DNA from: Olsenella urininfantis
GTDB lineage: Bacteria; Actinomycetota; Coriobacteriia; Coriobacteriales; Atopobiaceae
Direction: 5' to 3'
Assembly: GCF_900155635.1 (NCBI RefSeq)
Contig: NZ_LT732540.1
Span: 31,788-95,787 of the forward strand
Length of the DNA: 64,000 bases
Part shown: piece by piece, positions 1 to 9,163 of the stretch
Position numbering within the stretch: the stretch's first letter is position 1
Layout: each line of letters opens with the position of its first letter
Position numbers and translations under genes: made by a program
The notes under the pieces: model-generated
The model's input: only the letters and a program-made list of their open reading frames with translations
Told to the model about the DNA's origin: nothing
The model's database searches: none

Positions 1-1916
1 ACGGCCTCAAGAAGTACCGCGCCAAGTTCGAGGAGGCGGGTCTCACGTCCATCGCGGACGAGAGCCTCTGGCATCCCACGGGGCGTGGCCTCGCGCTGGC
101 AAGCTTCGCTCCCGAGTGGGTGCCTGCCGCCGGCGACGGAGACCCGGCCCTGGTGCTCCCGGTGTACACGCGCCTCTCGGACGCAGAGGAGACGGAGCGC
201 AAGAGGCTGGGCCTCAAGCAGCCCGTTGGCGTCAAGCTCACCGGCGTGGACGACGCCCTGGCGGGCCGTCACCTGCAGCTGCGTCCCATGACCATCAATG
301 ATGTGGACGGCGTGGTGGAGCTGGAGTCTCGGGCCTTCATGGGCGCCCACCACACCCCCTGGACCGCCCGGCAGTTTGCCGAGGAGCTCGAGCTTCCCCA
401 GCGCAGCTGGTGGGTTGCCCATGACCAGGGCAAGGTGGTGGGGTATGCCGGCGGCCGTCTCGCGGGCGCTGACTTCGAGGTGGAGGATGTGGCCGTGAGC
501 CCCGACCGCCGCAGGGAGAAGATCGCCTCCCGCCTGCTGGCACGCGTCGCCTACGACGGCCAGACCTTCGGCGCAAGCAGGCTTGCCCTTGAGGTGGAGG
601 AGGGCAACGTGGCGGCCCGCGCGCTCTACGGGCGGATGGGCCTCTCGGAGGTTGTCACGCGCCCAAACTACTACGCCCCGGGCGTCGCGGCTGTGCTCAT
701 GGCGGCCGACCTGCCCTTGGGCGCGGATTCTGCCCTCGTCGCAGACCTGCCCGAGCCCAGCGCCTCCCTGCGCCCCTGGCCCATCAGGCCCGAGGGCCGC
801 AGCGCGGAGGCACAAGAGGCCCTCGCTGCGGCGGGAGACCTGGTCCTTGCCATCGAGTCATCCTGCGACGAGACGGCCATGGCAATCATCGACTCCCAGG
901 GCAACGTCTGTGCCAACGTGGTGGCCACCTCCGTGGACTTTCATGCGCGCTTTGGAGGCGTGGTACCCGAGATCGCCAGCCGCAAGCACGTCGAGGCTAT
1001 CGTGGGCGTGTTCGAGGAGGTCATGGAGCAGGCCGGGGCACACTTCGGCTGCGACACGCTGCTGTCCGCAGACCTCTCCTGCGTGGGCGTGACCGCAGGA
1101 CCCGGCCTCGTGGGCGCGCTGGTGGTGGGCGTGGCCTTCGCCAAGGGCCTCTGCGCGGCGACGGGCCTTCCCCTGACGGCGGCAAACCACCTCGAGGGTC
1201 ACCTCCTGGCAAACCTCTTCGAGACGCCGGACCTGCGGCCGCCTTTCGTGGCGAGCCTCGTCTCCGGTGGCAACACCATGCTCGTGCACGTGCGCGACTG
1301 GGGCGACTACCAGGTGTTGGGCGCCACCATCGATGACGCGGTGGGCGAGGCCTTCGACAAGGTCGCCAAGGCCCTGGGCCTGGGATATCCCGGCGGCCCC
1401 GTGATCTCGCGCCTGGCGGCCCAGGGCAACAAGAGGGCCATCCACTTCCCACGCGCCATGATGCACAGCCATGACTACCGCTTCTCGCTCTCGGGCCTGA
1501 AGACCGCCGTGATCACCTACATAGAGGGTGAGAACAAGGCCGGACGAGCCATCAACCTCCCCGACCTCGCGGCGTCCTTCGAGGCCGCGGTCATAGACGT
1601 GCAGGTCTCCAAAGCCATGTCGGCGGTCGAGGAGACGGGTGTGCAGGATTTCTGCGTGGGTGGCGGCGTTGCCGCAAACCCGCAGCTCAGGGCTGAGTAT
1701 CGCAAGAAGTTCGGCAGGCGCGGGGTGCGCGTCACGGTGCCGCCCATGGTCGTGTGCGGCGACAACGGCGCCATGATTGCCCTGGCGGCGCTGCGCAACT
1801 GGAGGTCTGGCGTGCTGGTGCCGCTCACCCTGGACGCCAACCCCAACGCGAGGCTGGGGGACTGGTCGTCCTCGGAGGTGCCCGTGGTGGGGCCCGGCTG
1901 GCCAGCACGTCCCTAG
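1..1916 (+). CDS. tsaBD-rimI: TsaB-RimI-TsaD fusion protein (5' end outside window)
   Basis: The frame is open from base 3 to the TAG at 1914-1916, so the gene starts upstream of the window. The first ~65 codons read as the C-terminal tail of TsaB (YTRLSDAEETERKRLG), the dimerisation partner of TsaD. Bases ~270-710 encode a GNAT acetyltransferase of the RimI type; its acetyl-CoA loop reads RRREKI rather than the usual R-G-x-G-x-G/A, so activity is uncertain. From ~841 a full TsaD begins with ESSCDETA, has the metal-binding HLEGH motif near 1190 and ends with GGGVAANPQLR. TsaB and TsaD make the t6A modification of tRNAs reading ANN codons; RimI acetylates ribosomal protein N-termini. The three are usually separate neighbouring genes, and here they form one polypeptide. 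The first in-frame ATG-like codon is inside TsaB and should not be used as the start. Confidence 0.93.
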   Translation, partial: GLKKYRAKFEEAGLTSIADESLWHPTGRGLALASFAPEWVPAAGDGDPALVLPVYTRLSDAEETERKRLGLKQPVGVKLTGVDDALAGRHLQLRPMTINDVDGVVELESRAFMGAHHTPWTARQFAEELELPQRSWWVAHDQGKVVGYAGGRLAGADFEVEDVAVSPDRRREKIASRLLARVAYDGQTFGASRLALEVEEGNVAARALYGRMGLSEVVTRPNYYAPGVAAVLMAADLPLGADSALVADLPEPSASLRPWPIRPEGRSAEAQEALAAAGDLVLAIESSCDETAMAIIDSQGNVCANVVATSVDFHARFGGVVPEIASRKHVEAIVGVFEEVMEQAGAHFGCDTLLSADLSCVGVTAGPGLVGALVVGVAFAKGLCAATGLPLTAANHLEGHLLANLFETPDLRPPFVASLVSGGNTMLVHVRDWGDYQVLGATIDDAVGEAFDKVAKALGLGYPGGPVISRLAAQGNKRAIHFPRAMMHSHDYRFSLSGLKTAVITYIEGENKAGRAINLPDLAASFEAAVIDVQVSKAMSAVEETGVQDFCVGGGVAANPQLRAEYRKKFGRRGVRVTVPPMVVCGDNGAMIALAALRNWRSGVLVPLTLDANPNARLGDWSSSEVPVVGPGWPARP

Positions 1917-2114
1917 CCGACTGTCACGTCCTGCGTTACGCAGCTGTTTCCTTTCCACCGCCCTCTTGCGCACTGCCCGTGCGAGGGGGTAGCCTTCGCT
2001 TCAGCGCACGTAACTTTCTCGCATTAGGTTGCAAGGGGGAGGGGAATGGGTCCCCTCCGGTTGCGGGGCGCGGAAGGGGTCTTAACAGACAGTTTGTCGG
2101 AAAGAGGAACAGCC

Positions 2115-3059
2115 ATGACACAGCACAGCCATACCCAGAGGCCATCAGAGACACGGGGCGCAGAACCAAAGACCAAGCGCCTCTCTCGTCGTGACTTCCT
2201 CAAGCTCTCCGGCATCTCCGCCGCCAGCGTGGCGGGCATGACCCTTCTGGCGGCCTGCGGGCCGTCTACCGAGCAGACCTCCAGTCCTGATGCGCAGCCG
2301 GTCGCGGCAGCGGCCTTTGGCTCGGGCGGCAAGCTTCGCGTGGGCATGGAGGTTGCCTACCCACCCTTCAACTGGCAGGTCTCTGAGGCCGGCGAGCACG
2401 CCATCCCCGTGGAAGGCCAGCAAGGCGCCTATGCCGATGGCTATGACGTGGTGTTTGCCCAGAAGATTGCCGCCGCCATGGGCCTTGAGGCCGTCGCGGT
2501 GAAGATGGAGTTCTCGGGCCTTGTGGAGGCGTTGACCAGCGGGCAGATCGACCTCATCTGCGGTGGCATGACCGCCACGGACGAGAGGCGCCAGTCCATC
2601 GACTTCTCCGACGCCTATTGGACCGGTCACTATGGCCTCCTGGTCAAGAGGGACTCCCCCCTTGCCGGAGCCACCAGCCTGGCCGACTTCAGGGGTGCGG
2701 CCGTCCTGGGCCAGCGCGACACCCTGCTGGACGACGTGATTGACGAGATCGACGGCGTCAACCACCTGATCCCGGTGGACTCCGTGCCCGCCCAGCTCTC
2801 CAACCTCAACCAGGGAACCTGTGACGCCATCACCTTTGACGTCGAGAACGAGAAGGGCCTGCTTGCGGCAAACCCCGAGCTTGTCGCCATCGAGGTCGGG
2901 GGAAGCAAGGTCCTCTTCAAGCAGGACGCCCCCATCAACGCGGGCATCGCGAAGGGCCACGGTGACGTCCTGGCAAAGATCAACGAGGTCATTGGCTCCG
3001 TAAGCCAGGACGAGCGCCAGAGGTCCTGGGACCAGGTGCAGGAGCGCCTGCCCGAGTAA
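2115..3059 (+). CDS. Amino-acid ABC transporter substrate-binding lipoprotein (family 3), Tat-type signal
   Basis: This is a 314-aa extracellular solute-binding protein of family 3 (polar amino acid type, HisJ/GlnH-like). The N-terminus has a twin-arginine motif (LSRRDFLK, residues 23-30) followed by a hydrophobic stretch and a lipobox LLAAC with Cys48, so it should be exported folded and lipid-anchored. The mature part has the family hallmarks GMEVAYPPFNW and LTSGQIDLICGGMTAT. The ATG at 2115 is chosen because GAGGA lies 7 bases upstream; an upstream in-frame start at 2046 has no ribosome site. It leads an operon with the permease and ATPase that follow. The amino acid carried cannot be read from the sequence. 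Confidence 0.93.
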   Translation: MTQHSHTQRPSETRGAEPKTKRLSRRDFLKLSGISAASVAGMTLLAACGPSTEQTSSPDAQPVAAAAFGSGGKLRVGMEVAYPPFNWQVSEAGEHAIPVEGQQGAYADGYDVVFAQKIAAAMGLEAVAVKMEFSGLVEALTSGQIDLICGGMTATDERRQSIDFSDAYWTGHYGLLVKRDSPLAGATSLADFRGAAVLGQRDTLLDDVIDEIDGVNHLIPVDSVPAQLSNLNQGTCDAITFDVENEKGLLAANPELVAIEVGGSKVLFKQDAPINAGIAKGHGDVLAKINEVIGSVSQDERQRSWDQVQERLPE

Positions 3060-3086
3060 GGCGCGCATTCCCGCAAGTAGGCCATC

Positions 3087-3115
3087 GGAGCCTGCCCTGC
3101 CGGGCGGCGGGCTCC
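3087..3115 (+). terminator. Intercistronic hairpin between binding protein and permease
   Basis: GGAGCCTGCC pairs with GGCGGGCTCC across a 9-base loop and is followed by only a short TTAT. It lies 27 bases after the binding-protein stop. It is likely a partial terminator or 3'-end stabiliser that gives more binding protein than membrane components, a common arrangement in such operons; this role is inferred. Confidence 0.5.
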
Positions 3116-3141
3116 TTATGCCATGACACAAGGAGAGACGC

Positions 3142-4338
3142 ATGAATGGCAAGACGAGGGGGCCATGCGCCTTCGCTCGCTCCGAGCATCGCTACGTGTT
3201 CTTGGGCACGAGCGCCATCGCCCTCGTGGGCATCTGGCTGGGGCGGCGCCCGCATCCCAAGGGCAGCTTCCTGGCCGGTTCGTATGCGCTCGAGTTCGCC
3301 CTCTACTACCTGCTGGTGGCGTGGCTGCTGGTCTCGCTTCTGGCGTTGGCGAGCAAGCTGAGGCGTTGGCAGGGAGATGGCTATGCGAGCGGCTCCCCAT
3401 TCGCCACGCCCCGCGCACGCAGCCTGGCGCGCTGGGGCTCCTGGGCCATCTGCGCGATCACGTCCGTCTTCGTGCTGGACCGCGTGGTGGTGGGTGCCGC
3501 TGACCTGGTGGCCAGCAGCACCTCGCAGACCAGCAACCCCACGGGCTTCCTGGAGTCCATGGTCTACATGCTCTACAACATGGGGGGCACCTTTGTGCAG
3601 GGCATCGCGAACACGGTGGTCATTGCCGTGGTGGGTACCGCCGTCGCCTTCTTCCTGGCCCTGTTGCTGGTGTTCTTGCGCCTGCAGGAGCCCGACCGCT
3701 TCGACAACGACCTCGTCCGCTTCCTCAAGCTTCTGGGCAGCGGGTTTGCCCGCCTCTACTCGACCGTAGTCCGCGGCACGCCCATGATGATCCAGGGCCT
3801 CATCATCTACTATGCCGGCACCGGGCTGCTCTCCGGGCAGGGCTTCAACCCCACGCAGATCCTTGCCGTGTGGCCACCCTTCAACGCCGCCTTGGTTACG
3901 GTGTCGCTCAACTCCACCGCCTACATGATGGAGGTGCTGCGCTCGGGCATCGGCGCCGTGGACGCGGGGCAGGCCGAGGCCGCGCGGTCGCTGGGCCTCT
4001 CGCCGTGGCAGGCCATGCTCAAGGTGGTCATCCCGCAGGGCGTGAAGAACGCCATACCCGCCCTTTCCAACGAGCTGGTCATCAACATCAAGGACTCCTC
4101 GGTCCTCATGGCCATCGGCGTTCTTGAGCTCACCTTCGCCACCAGGACCATTGTGGGCGTCTACTACAAGCAGATGGAGGTTTACGTGGCGGCTGCCCTG
4201 GTCTACCTGGTGCTCACCATGTGTGCGTCCTGGCTGCTCGATCGCTTTGGCAGGGCGTTCGACCACCATGGGGAGCGTGTGGTGCTGGGCACCTCCGACG
4301 TGGCCGCACCGGCCGCGAGCAAGGGAAGTGAGGCATAG
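3142..4338 (+). CDS. Amino-acid ABC transporter permease (HisM/GlnP family)
   Basis: This is a 398-aa inner-membrane permease. The last ~220 residues are the conserved family: an opening helix with AFFLALLLVF, the motif RGTPMMIQGLIIYY, and the EAA loop EAARSLGLSPWQAML that docks on the ATPase, followed by IPALSNELV and KDSSVL. The first ~130 residues add about three extra hydrophobic segments not found in the 220-aa family members. The ATG at 3142 has AAGGAGA 8 bases upstream. It ends directly before the ATPase start codon (stop 4336-4338, ATG 4339), so translation is probably coupled. Confidence 0.93.
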   Translation: MNGKTRGPCAFARSEHRYVFLGTSAIALVGIWLGRRPHPKGSFLAGSYALEFALYYLLVAWLLVSLLALASKLRRWQGDGYASGSPFATPRARSLARWGSWAICAITSVFVLDRVVVGAADLVASSTSQTSNPTGFLESMVYMLYNMGGTFVQGIANTVVIAVVGTAVAFFLALLLVFLRLQEPDRFDNDLVRFLKLLGSGFARLYSTVVRGTPMMIQGLIIYYAGTGLLSGQGFNPTQILAVWPPFNAALVTVSLNSTAYMMEVLRSGIGAVDAGQAEAARSLGLSPWQAMLKVVIPQGVKNAIPALSNELVINIKDSSVLMAIGVLELTFATRTIVGVYYKQMEVYVAAALVYLVLTMCASWLLDRFGRAFDHHGERVVLGTSDVAAPAASKGSEA

Positions 4339-5106
4339 ATGATCGAGAAGGTGCAGCCTGCCGGCCCGCTGGTGCGCGTGGAGGGCCTGAGCAAGTCCTT
4401 TGGCAGCCATGAGGTCCTAAAGGGGATAGACCTCGAGGTCATGCCCGGCGAGGTTGCCACCATCATCGGCGCCTCTGGCTCGGGCAAGTCAACGCTTCTG
4501 CGCTGCATGAACCTTTTGGAGGTGCCTGACGCGGGCCACGTGTGGTTCCACGGGCAAGACCTGGCATCGAGCAGGGTGAACGTGAACCGCCTGCGCGAGA
4601 AGATCGGCATGTGCTTCCAGGGCTTCAACCTCTTCAACAACAGGGACGTGCTGGACAACTGCACGCTCGCGCCGGTGACGCTGAAGAAGATGGGCAGGGA
4701 GCAGGCGGAGGAGCTGGCCCTCTCCCGCCTGGGCGAGGTAGGCATGGAGGAGTTCGCGCACGCGCGGCCGGCGACCCTCTCGGGCGGGCAGAAGCAGCGC
4801 GTGGCCATCGCGCGCGCCCTCTGCATGCAGCCCGACCTCATGCTCTTCGACGAGCCTACGTCCGCCCTTGACCCGGAGATCGTGGGGGAGGTGCTGGCCG
4901 TCATGCGCCAGCTGGCGCAGGGCGGCATGACCATGGTGGTGGTCACGCACGAGATGTCCTTCGCGCGCAACGTGAGCGACCGCGTGGTCTTCATGGACCA
5001 GGGCGTGATCGCCGAGCAAGGCAGCCCCGAGAAGATCTTTGGCAGCCCCGAGCAGCCGCGCACGCGCGAGTTCCTCTCGCGCTACCTGGAGCGGCCGTCC
5101 GCGTAA
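4339..5106 (+). CDS. Amino-acid ABC transporter ATP-binding protein (GlnQ family)
   Basis: A 255-aa ATPase subunit with every core motif: Walker [10 protein letters not shown] (~residue 50), signature LSGGQKQR, Walker [14 protein letters not shown] and the switch His in VVVTHEM. Length and sequence match the GlnQ/HisP group that powers polar amino-acid uptake. It completes the operon begun at 2115 and needs the permease at 3142 as membrane partner. Confidence 0.95.
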   Translation: MIEKVQPAGPLVRVEGLSKSFGSHEVLKGIDLEVMPGEVATIIGASGSGKSTLLRCMNLLEVPDAGHVWFHGQDLASSRVNVNRLREKIGMCFQGFNLFNNRDVLDNCTLAPVTLKKMGREQAEELALSRLGEVGMEEFAHARPATLSGGQKQRVAIARALCMQPDLMLFDEPTSALDPEIVGEVLAVMRQLAQGGMTMVVVTHEMSFARNVSDRVVFMDQGVIAEQGSPEKIFGSPEQPRTREFLSRYLERPSA

Positions 5107-5178
5107 GAGGTGCCGCGCCGCGGGCGCTCCGTGGGATAATCCATCCGCCTTGCGACGAAGCCCGTGGGAGGAAGCCCC

Positions 5179-6792
5179 ATGTTTGCCATCTGCTCCAAGC
5201 ACGTCTTTCTTGATCAGCGCCATCCGGATGTGGCGGCGGCGCTTCTGGTGGAGGGGGACCGCATCAGGGCCGTCTGTGCCCCGGGCGAGCTGGATGCCCT
5301 GGCGCCGGGCGTGGACGTGCGCGACTACGGCGAGGCGTTCGTCTGCCCGGGCTTTCATGACGCGCACCAGCACGTCTTCCATGCGGCGCTCTTTCCCTCT
5401 TCCGCCGCCTGCGAGTATCGCGGAACCAGCGAGCGGGACATGGTGGGGCACATGCTCGAGTTTGCGAAGACGCGCCCAGGTCATGGCTGGCTTCTGGGAC
5501 ACGGCTGGCGCGAGAGCCTCTGGATCCCGGCGGTGGCGCCCACGCGCCAGTCGCTGGACGTGGCGTTTCCCCAGAGGCCCGTGGCCCTTTATTCCGGGGA
5601 CGCCCACACGCTGTGGGTGAACAGCGCGGGCCTGCGAGAGCTGGGCATAGACGAGCGCACGGAGCCCCCGGCGGGCGGCAGCTTCGACAGGGACGAGAGC
5701 GGCAGCCTGACGGGTGTCCTGCGCGAGGCGGCCGGGATGTTCTACGTGGCACGCGTCCTTAGGAGCTTTCCCGCGGACGAGATGCGCTCCATCTACCGCA
5801 GCTACTTCTCGCGCCTGAACGCCATGGGCGTCACGGGCGTGTGCGACATGGCCCTCTCGCTGGTTACGGGCGCAGACGGCATCAACCCCGAGGTCTACGA
5901 GGGCCTGCTCGAGGCGGGAGAGCTCAGCGTGCGCGCCCACCTCTTCCCCACGCTCTCGGAGGACGAGTCGATGCTGGAGGGCCTGCAAGGTCGGCTGACG
6001 GGCCCGCTTCTTCGCGCGCCCGGCTTCAAGCAGTTCTTCGACGGGGTGAGTAGCCAGCACACGGCCTGGGTGACGGACGAGTACGAGAACCCCCGCTTTC
6101 CCGGCGATTGCGGGCGCGCCACGGTCGACCCCCGGCGCATGCGCTCCCTGGTGCTCGAGGCCGCGTCGCGCGGGCATGCGGTGCGCATCCACACCATAGG
6201 CGACGAGGCCGTCCACCAGGCGCTGGACATCTTCGAGGAGGCCGACGCCCGCTATGGCCGGCCTAGCCAGGGAGCCAACACGCTGGAGCACGTGGAGGAC
6301 ATCCACCCGGATGATGTCGCGCGACTTGCCACGGCCCACGTGGTGGCATCCGTGCAGCCGCCGCACGTGACCATCGATGCCAGCCAGCCCGCACGCGACC
6401 TGGGGGAGTGGCGCGCCCGGCGCATGTGGCCCTTTGACCAGATGCTCGGCCAGGGCGTGACGCTTGCCTTTGGCACTGACGCCCCCGTTGTTGCGCCTAC
6501 GAGCCTGGACGTGCTCTGGTGCGCCATCGAGCGCAGCACGCCCGATGCGCACGAGCCCGCCGCGGGCTGGTATCCCGAGCATCGCATTTCTCGGGCTCAG
6601 GCGATTGCCGCCTATACTCAGGGCTCCGCTGCCGCCGTGGGGCGAGAGCACGAGCTGGGACGCCTTGCGCCTGGCATGCTGGCCGACGTATGCGTGTGGG
6701 ACCAGAACCTCATGACCGTGGAGTCCGAGCGCCTCCAGCGGAGCCAGGCCCTGGCCACCTACGTAGGCGGATCTCTCGTCTGGGAGGCCTAG
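5179..6792 (+). CDS. YtcJ-like metal-dependent amidohydrolase
   Basis: A 537-aa amidohydrolase of the YtcJ/NfdA-like group. Near the N-terminus is the metal motif PGFHDAHQH; downstream are VRIHTIGDEA, then LEHVEDIHPDD, and FGTDAPV with the catalytic Asp. A C-terminal segment LAPGMLADVCVWD closes the small beta-sandwich. Such enzymes hydrolyse C-N bonds of amide-type compounds; the substrate is unknown. The ATG at 5179 is preceded by GGGAGGAAG at 5166-5174; the earlier in-frame GTG at 5164 overlaps that ribosome site and is less likely. It follows the amino-acid transporter in the same direction, which could hint at a peptide or amidated amino-acid substrate, but this is a guess. Confidence 0.85.
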   Translation: MFAICSKHVFLDQRHPDVAAALLVEGDRIRAVCAPGELDALAPGVDVRDYGEAFVCPGFHDAHQHVFHAALFPSSAACEYRGTSERDMVGHMLEFAKTRPGHGWLLGHGWRESLWIPAVAPTRQSLDVAFPQRPVALYSGDAHTLWVNSAGLRELGIDERTEPPAGGSFDRDESGSLTGVLREAAGMFYVARVLRSFPADEMRSIYRSYFSRLNAMGVTGVCDMALSLVTGADGINPEVYEGLLEAGELSVRAHLFPTLSEDESMLEGLQGRLTGPLLRAPGFKQFFDGVSSQHTAWVTDEYENPRFPGDCGRATVDPRRMRSLVLEAASRGHAVRIHTIGDEAVHQALDIFEEADARYGRPSQGANTLEHVEDIHPDDVARLATAHVVASVQPPHVTIDASQPARDLGEWRARRMWPFDQMLGQGVTLAFGTDAPVVAPTSLDVLWCAIERSTPDAHEPAAGWYPEHRISRAQAIAAYTQGSAAAVGREHELGRLAPGMLADVCVWDQNLMTVESERLQRSQALATYVGGSLVWEA

Positions 6793-6878
6793 CCTGGGCG
6801 GGGCGCCGCCCCCGGTCTCCGTGCCGGCTCTCTCTGCGGTGACGCGCTGCGGCCCCGGCGTTCCTCCCGCATCCTGTT

Positions 6879-6985
6879 GCCGTAAGAAGCGCGATCTGTG
6901 TAGCAAGAGCGCCGTCAGAACAGGGTTCTGAGTAGTTTCTCGCCAAAACAGGACCAAAAACTACTCAGAACTCGCCTCTGGTGTC
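6879..6985 (-). repeat. ~107-bp palindromic intergenic element, copy 1 (reverse orientation)
   Basis: Read on the minus strand this segment matches 9031-9139 over nearly its whole length, with the shared blocks CTACTCAGAACCCTG, TCTGACGGCGCT and TTGCTACACA. It contains an inner inverted repeat (TGAGTAG versus CTACTCA) and no coding potential. Together with copy 2 it brackets nadE. Confidence 0.8.
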
Positions 6986-7092
6986 CATGGCAGCAGAACG
7001 CAGGCGGGCACGCCCCGCCCGTGCACGGCCGAGAACCATGCTGGTCTATCATGGCAGCACGGCCCGGTTGCGCTTTTCCCAAGGAGGACGGC

Positions 7093-9021
7093 ATGCAGGA
7101 CGGATTTGTGAAGGTGGCGGCCCGCTCGCCGCAGTTGCGCGTGGCTGACGTCGACTTCAACGTCGCCGCCTGCGCGGACGAGGTCCTGGACGCGGTCCGC
7201 ACGGACGGCGCCAAGGTCGTGGTGCTCCCGGAGCTCTGCGTGACGGGCTACACCTGCGAGGACCTCTTCTGGCAGGAAACCCTCCTGAGCTGGGCCGAGA
7301 GGGGCGTCGCCCGCCTTGCCCGGAAATGCGCGGACCTGGACGTGCTGGTGCTGGCCGGATGTCCCGCGCTCGTGGCCGGCAAGCTTTACAACTGCGCCGT
7401 CGCGCTCTTCGGTGGCCGCGTGCTGGGCGTGGTGCCCAAGCTCAACGTCCCCAACTACAACGAGTTCTACGAGAGCCGCCACTTTGCGGCGGGCCCAGAG
7501 GATTGCGCGCTGGTGGACTTTGCGGGCTTCTCGGACGTGCCTTTCGGCGCCAACCAGCTCTTCCGCTGCGAGAGCGTGCCGGGCCTCATGGTTGCCGTCG
7601 AGGTCTGCGAGGACCTCTGGGTGGCAAGCCCGCCCTCCGTCCGCCACGCCTGCGCCGGCGCGACCGTGATCTGCAACCTCTCGGCCTCCGATGCCGTGGT
7701 GGGCAAGACGGACTACCGCCGCTCGCTGGTGGTGGGCCAGAGCGCACGCCTGGCCTGCGCCTACGTCTACTGCAGCGCCGGTTGGGACGAGTCTACCCAA
7801 GACCTGGTCTTCTCGGCGCATGACCTGGTGGCGGAGAACGGCAGCCTGCTGGCGGAGGGGCGCCCCTTCGGCGAGCGCCGTGCCACCAGCGAGGTGGACG
7901 TGCAGCTGCTTCAGGCCGAGAGGAGGCGTCTCTCCACCTTCCGGGTGGCGGTCACCCCCGAGTCAGTCGGCTACGTGACCAGCAGCTTCTCGCTCAAGCC
8001 GGCGGAGACATCTCTCACGCGCCGCATCGACCCGCATCCCTTTGTGCCCTCGAGCCGCAGCCGTCGCAACGAGCGCTGCGAGGACGTCCTCTCCATCCAG
8101 GCCCATGGCCTCTCCAAGCGCCTCATGCACACGCGCTCCGAGCATGCCGTGGTGGGGGTCTCCGGTGGCCTCGACTCGACCCTGGCGCTGTTGGTGACGG
8201 CCCGCTCGTTTGACCTGTTGGAGCTTGACCGTGCCGGCATTGTCGCGGTGACCATGCCGGGCTTTGGCACCACGGACCGCACCTACGACAACGCCCTGCG
8301 CCTCGCGCGCGCCCTGGGCGCGACCCTGCGGGAGGTGCCCATCTCCGCCTCGGTCCGGCAGCACTTCGCCGACATCGGTCACGACGAGAACGACCGCTCC
8401 GTCACCTACGAGAACGCCCAGGCCCGCGAGCGCACCCAGATCCTGATGGACGTCGCCAACCAGGAGGGCGGCCTGGTGGTGGGTACCGGCGACCTCTCCG
8501 AGCTGGCGCTGGGCTGGGCAACCTACAACGCGGACCACATGTCCATGTACGGCGTGAACGCTGGCGTGCCCAAGACCCTGGTGCGCCATCTGGTCCGCTA
8601 CGTGGCTGACGTCACGGAGGACGACGAGCTCAGCGCCACGCTCCTTGACGTGCTGGACACGCCTGTCTCGCCGGAGCTTCTGCCCGCCGAGGAGGACGGC
8701 AGCATCGCCCAGCGCACCGAGGACTTGGTTGGCCCCTACGAGCTGCACGACTTCTTCCTCTACCAGGTCCTGCGGCGTGGCTTTGGCCCGCGTAAGGTGC
8801 TCAGGCTGGCACGTGCGGCGCTGGGGGAGAGCTACGATGACGAGACGCTGGTCAAGTGGCTGCGCAACTTCTATCGCCGCTTCTTCTCGCAGCAGTTCAA
8901 GCGCAGCTGCCTGCCCGACGGCCCCAAGGTGGGCTCGGTCGCGGTGTCGCCGCGCGGGGACCTGCGCATGCCGTCCGACGCCTGTGCCAACCTCTGGCTC
9001 AAGGAGCTCGTGGGACTGTAG
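7093..9021 (+). CDS. nadE: Glutamine-dependent NAD+ synthetase
   Basis: A 642-aa two-domain enzyme. Residues ~1-290 form a nitrilase-type glutaminase with the catalytic Glu in VVLPELCVTGY, Lys in VVPKLNVPNYNEF and Cys in VAVEVCEDLW. The C-terminal half is an N-type ATP pyrophosphatase with the P-loop GVSGGLDSTLAL. The enzyme turns nicotinic acid adenine dinucleotide into NAD+ using ammonia channelled from glutamine. The ATG at 7093 has AAGGAGGA 4-11 bases upstream; an earlier in-frame start at 7021 lies in the repeat-rich leader. It is transcribed alone. Confidence 0.95.
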   Translation: MQDGFVKVAARSPQLRVADVDFNVAACADEVLDAVRTDGAKVVVLPELCVTGYTCEDLFWQETLLSWAERGVARLARKCADLDVLVLAGCPALVAGKLYNCAVALFGGRVLGVVPKLNVPNYNEFYESRHFAAGPEDCALVDFAGFSDVPFGANQLFRCESVPGLMVAVEVCEDLWVASPPSVRHACAGATVICNLSASDAVVGKTDYRRSLVVGQSARLACAYVYCSAGWDESTQDLVFSAHDLVAENGSLLAEGRPFGERRATSEVDVQLLQAERRRLSTFRVAVTPESVGYVTSSFSLKPAETSLTRRIDPHPFVPSSRSRRNERCEDVLSIQAHGLSKRLMHTRSEHAVVGVSGGLDSTLALLVTARSFDLLELDRAGIVAVTMPGFGTTDRTYDNALRLARALGATLREVPISASVRQHFADIGHDENDRSVTYENAQARERTQILMDVANQEGGLVVGTGDLSELALGWATYNADHMSMYGVNAGVPKTLVRHLVRYVADVTEDDELSATLLDVLDTPVSPELLPAEEDGSIAQRTEDLVGPYELHDFFLYQVLRRGFGPRKVLRLARAALGESYDDETLVKWLRNFYRRFFSQQFKRSCLPDGPKVGSVAVSPRGDLRMPSDACANLWLKELVGL

Positions 9022-9030
9022 GACCCCATC

Positions 9031-9139
9031 GCCGCAGGAAGCGAGTTTTGAGTAGCTTTGAGGCCCCTTTTTTGGCGGAAAAGTACTCAGAACCCTGCTC
9101 TGACGGCGCTTTTGCTACACACATCTAACTTCTTGCGGC
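9031..9139 (+). repeat. ~109-bp palindromic intergenic element, copy 2
   Basis: This is an inverted copy of 6879-6985. Its ends are themselves related (GCCGCAGGAAG at the left, CTTCTTGCGGC at the right), and inside are TGAGTAG and TACTCA arms. It begins 9 bases after the nadE stop and may also act as a transcript end for nadE. No transposase is present, so it is best seen as a REP/MITE-like element. Confidence 0.8.
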
Positions 9140-9163
9140 GGGGGTGGGTCCCGTCACGTCGCG

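Noticed and set aside
4489..6957. Very long open frame on the minus strand (822 codons) opposite the transporter ATPase and amidohydrolase
   Set aside because: It is a mirror of GC-rich coding sequence on the other strand, shows no domain and has composition typical of antisense frames. The plus-strand genes are complete and recognisable.
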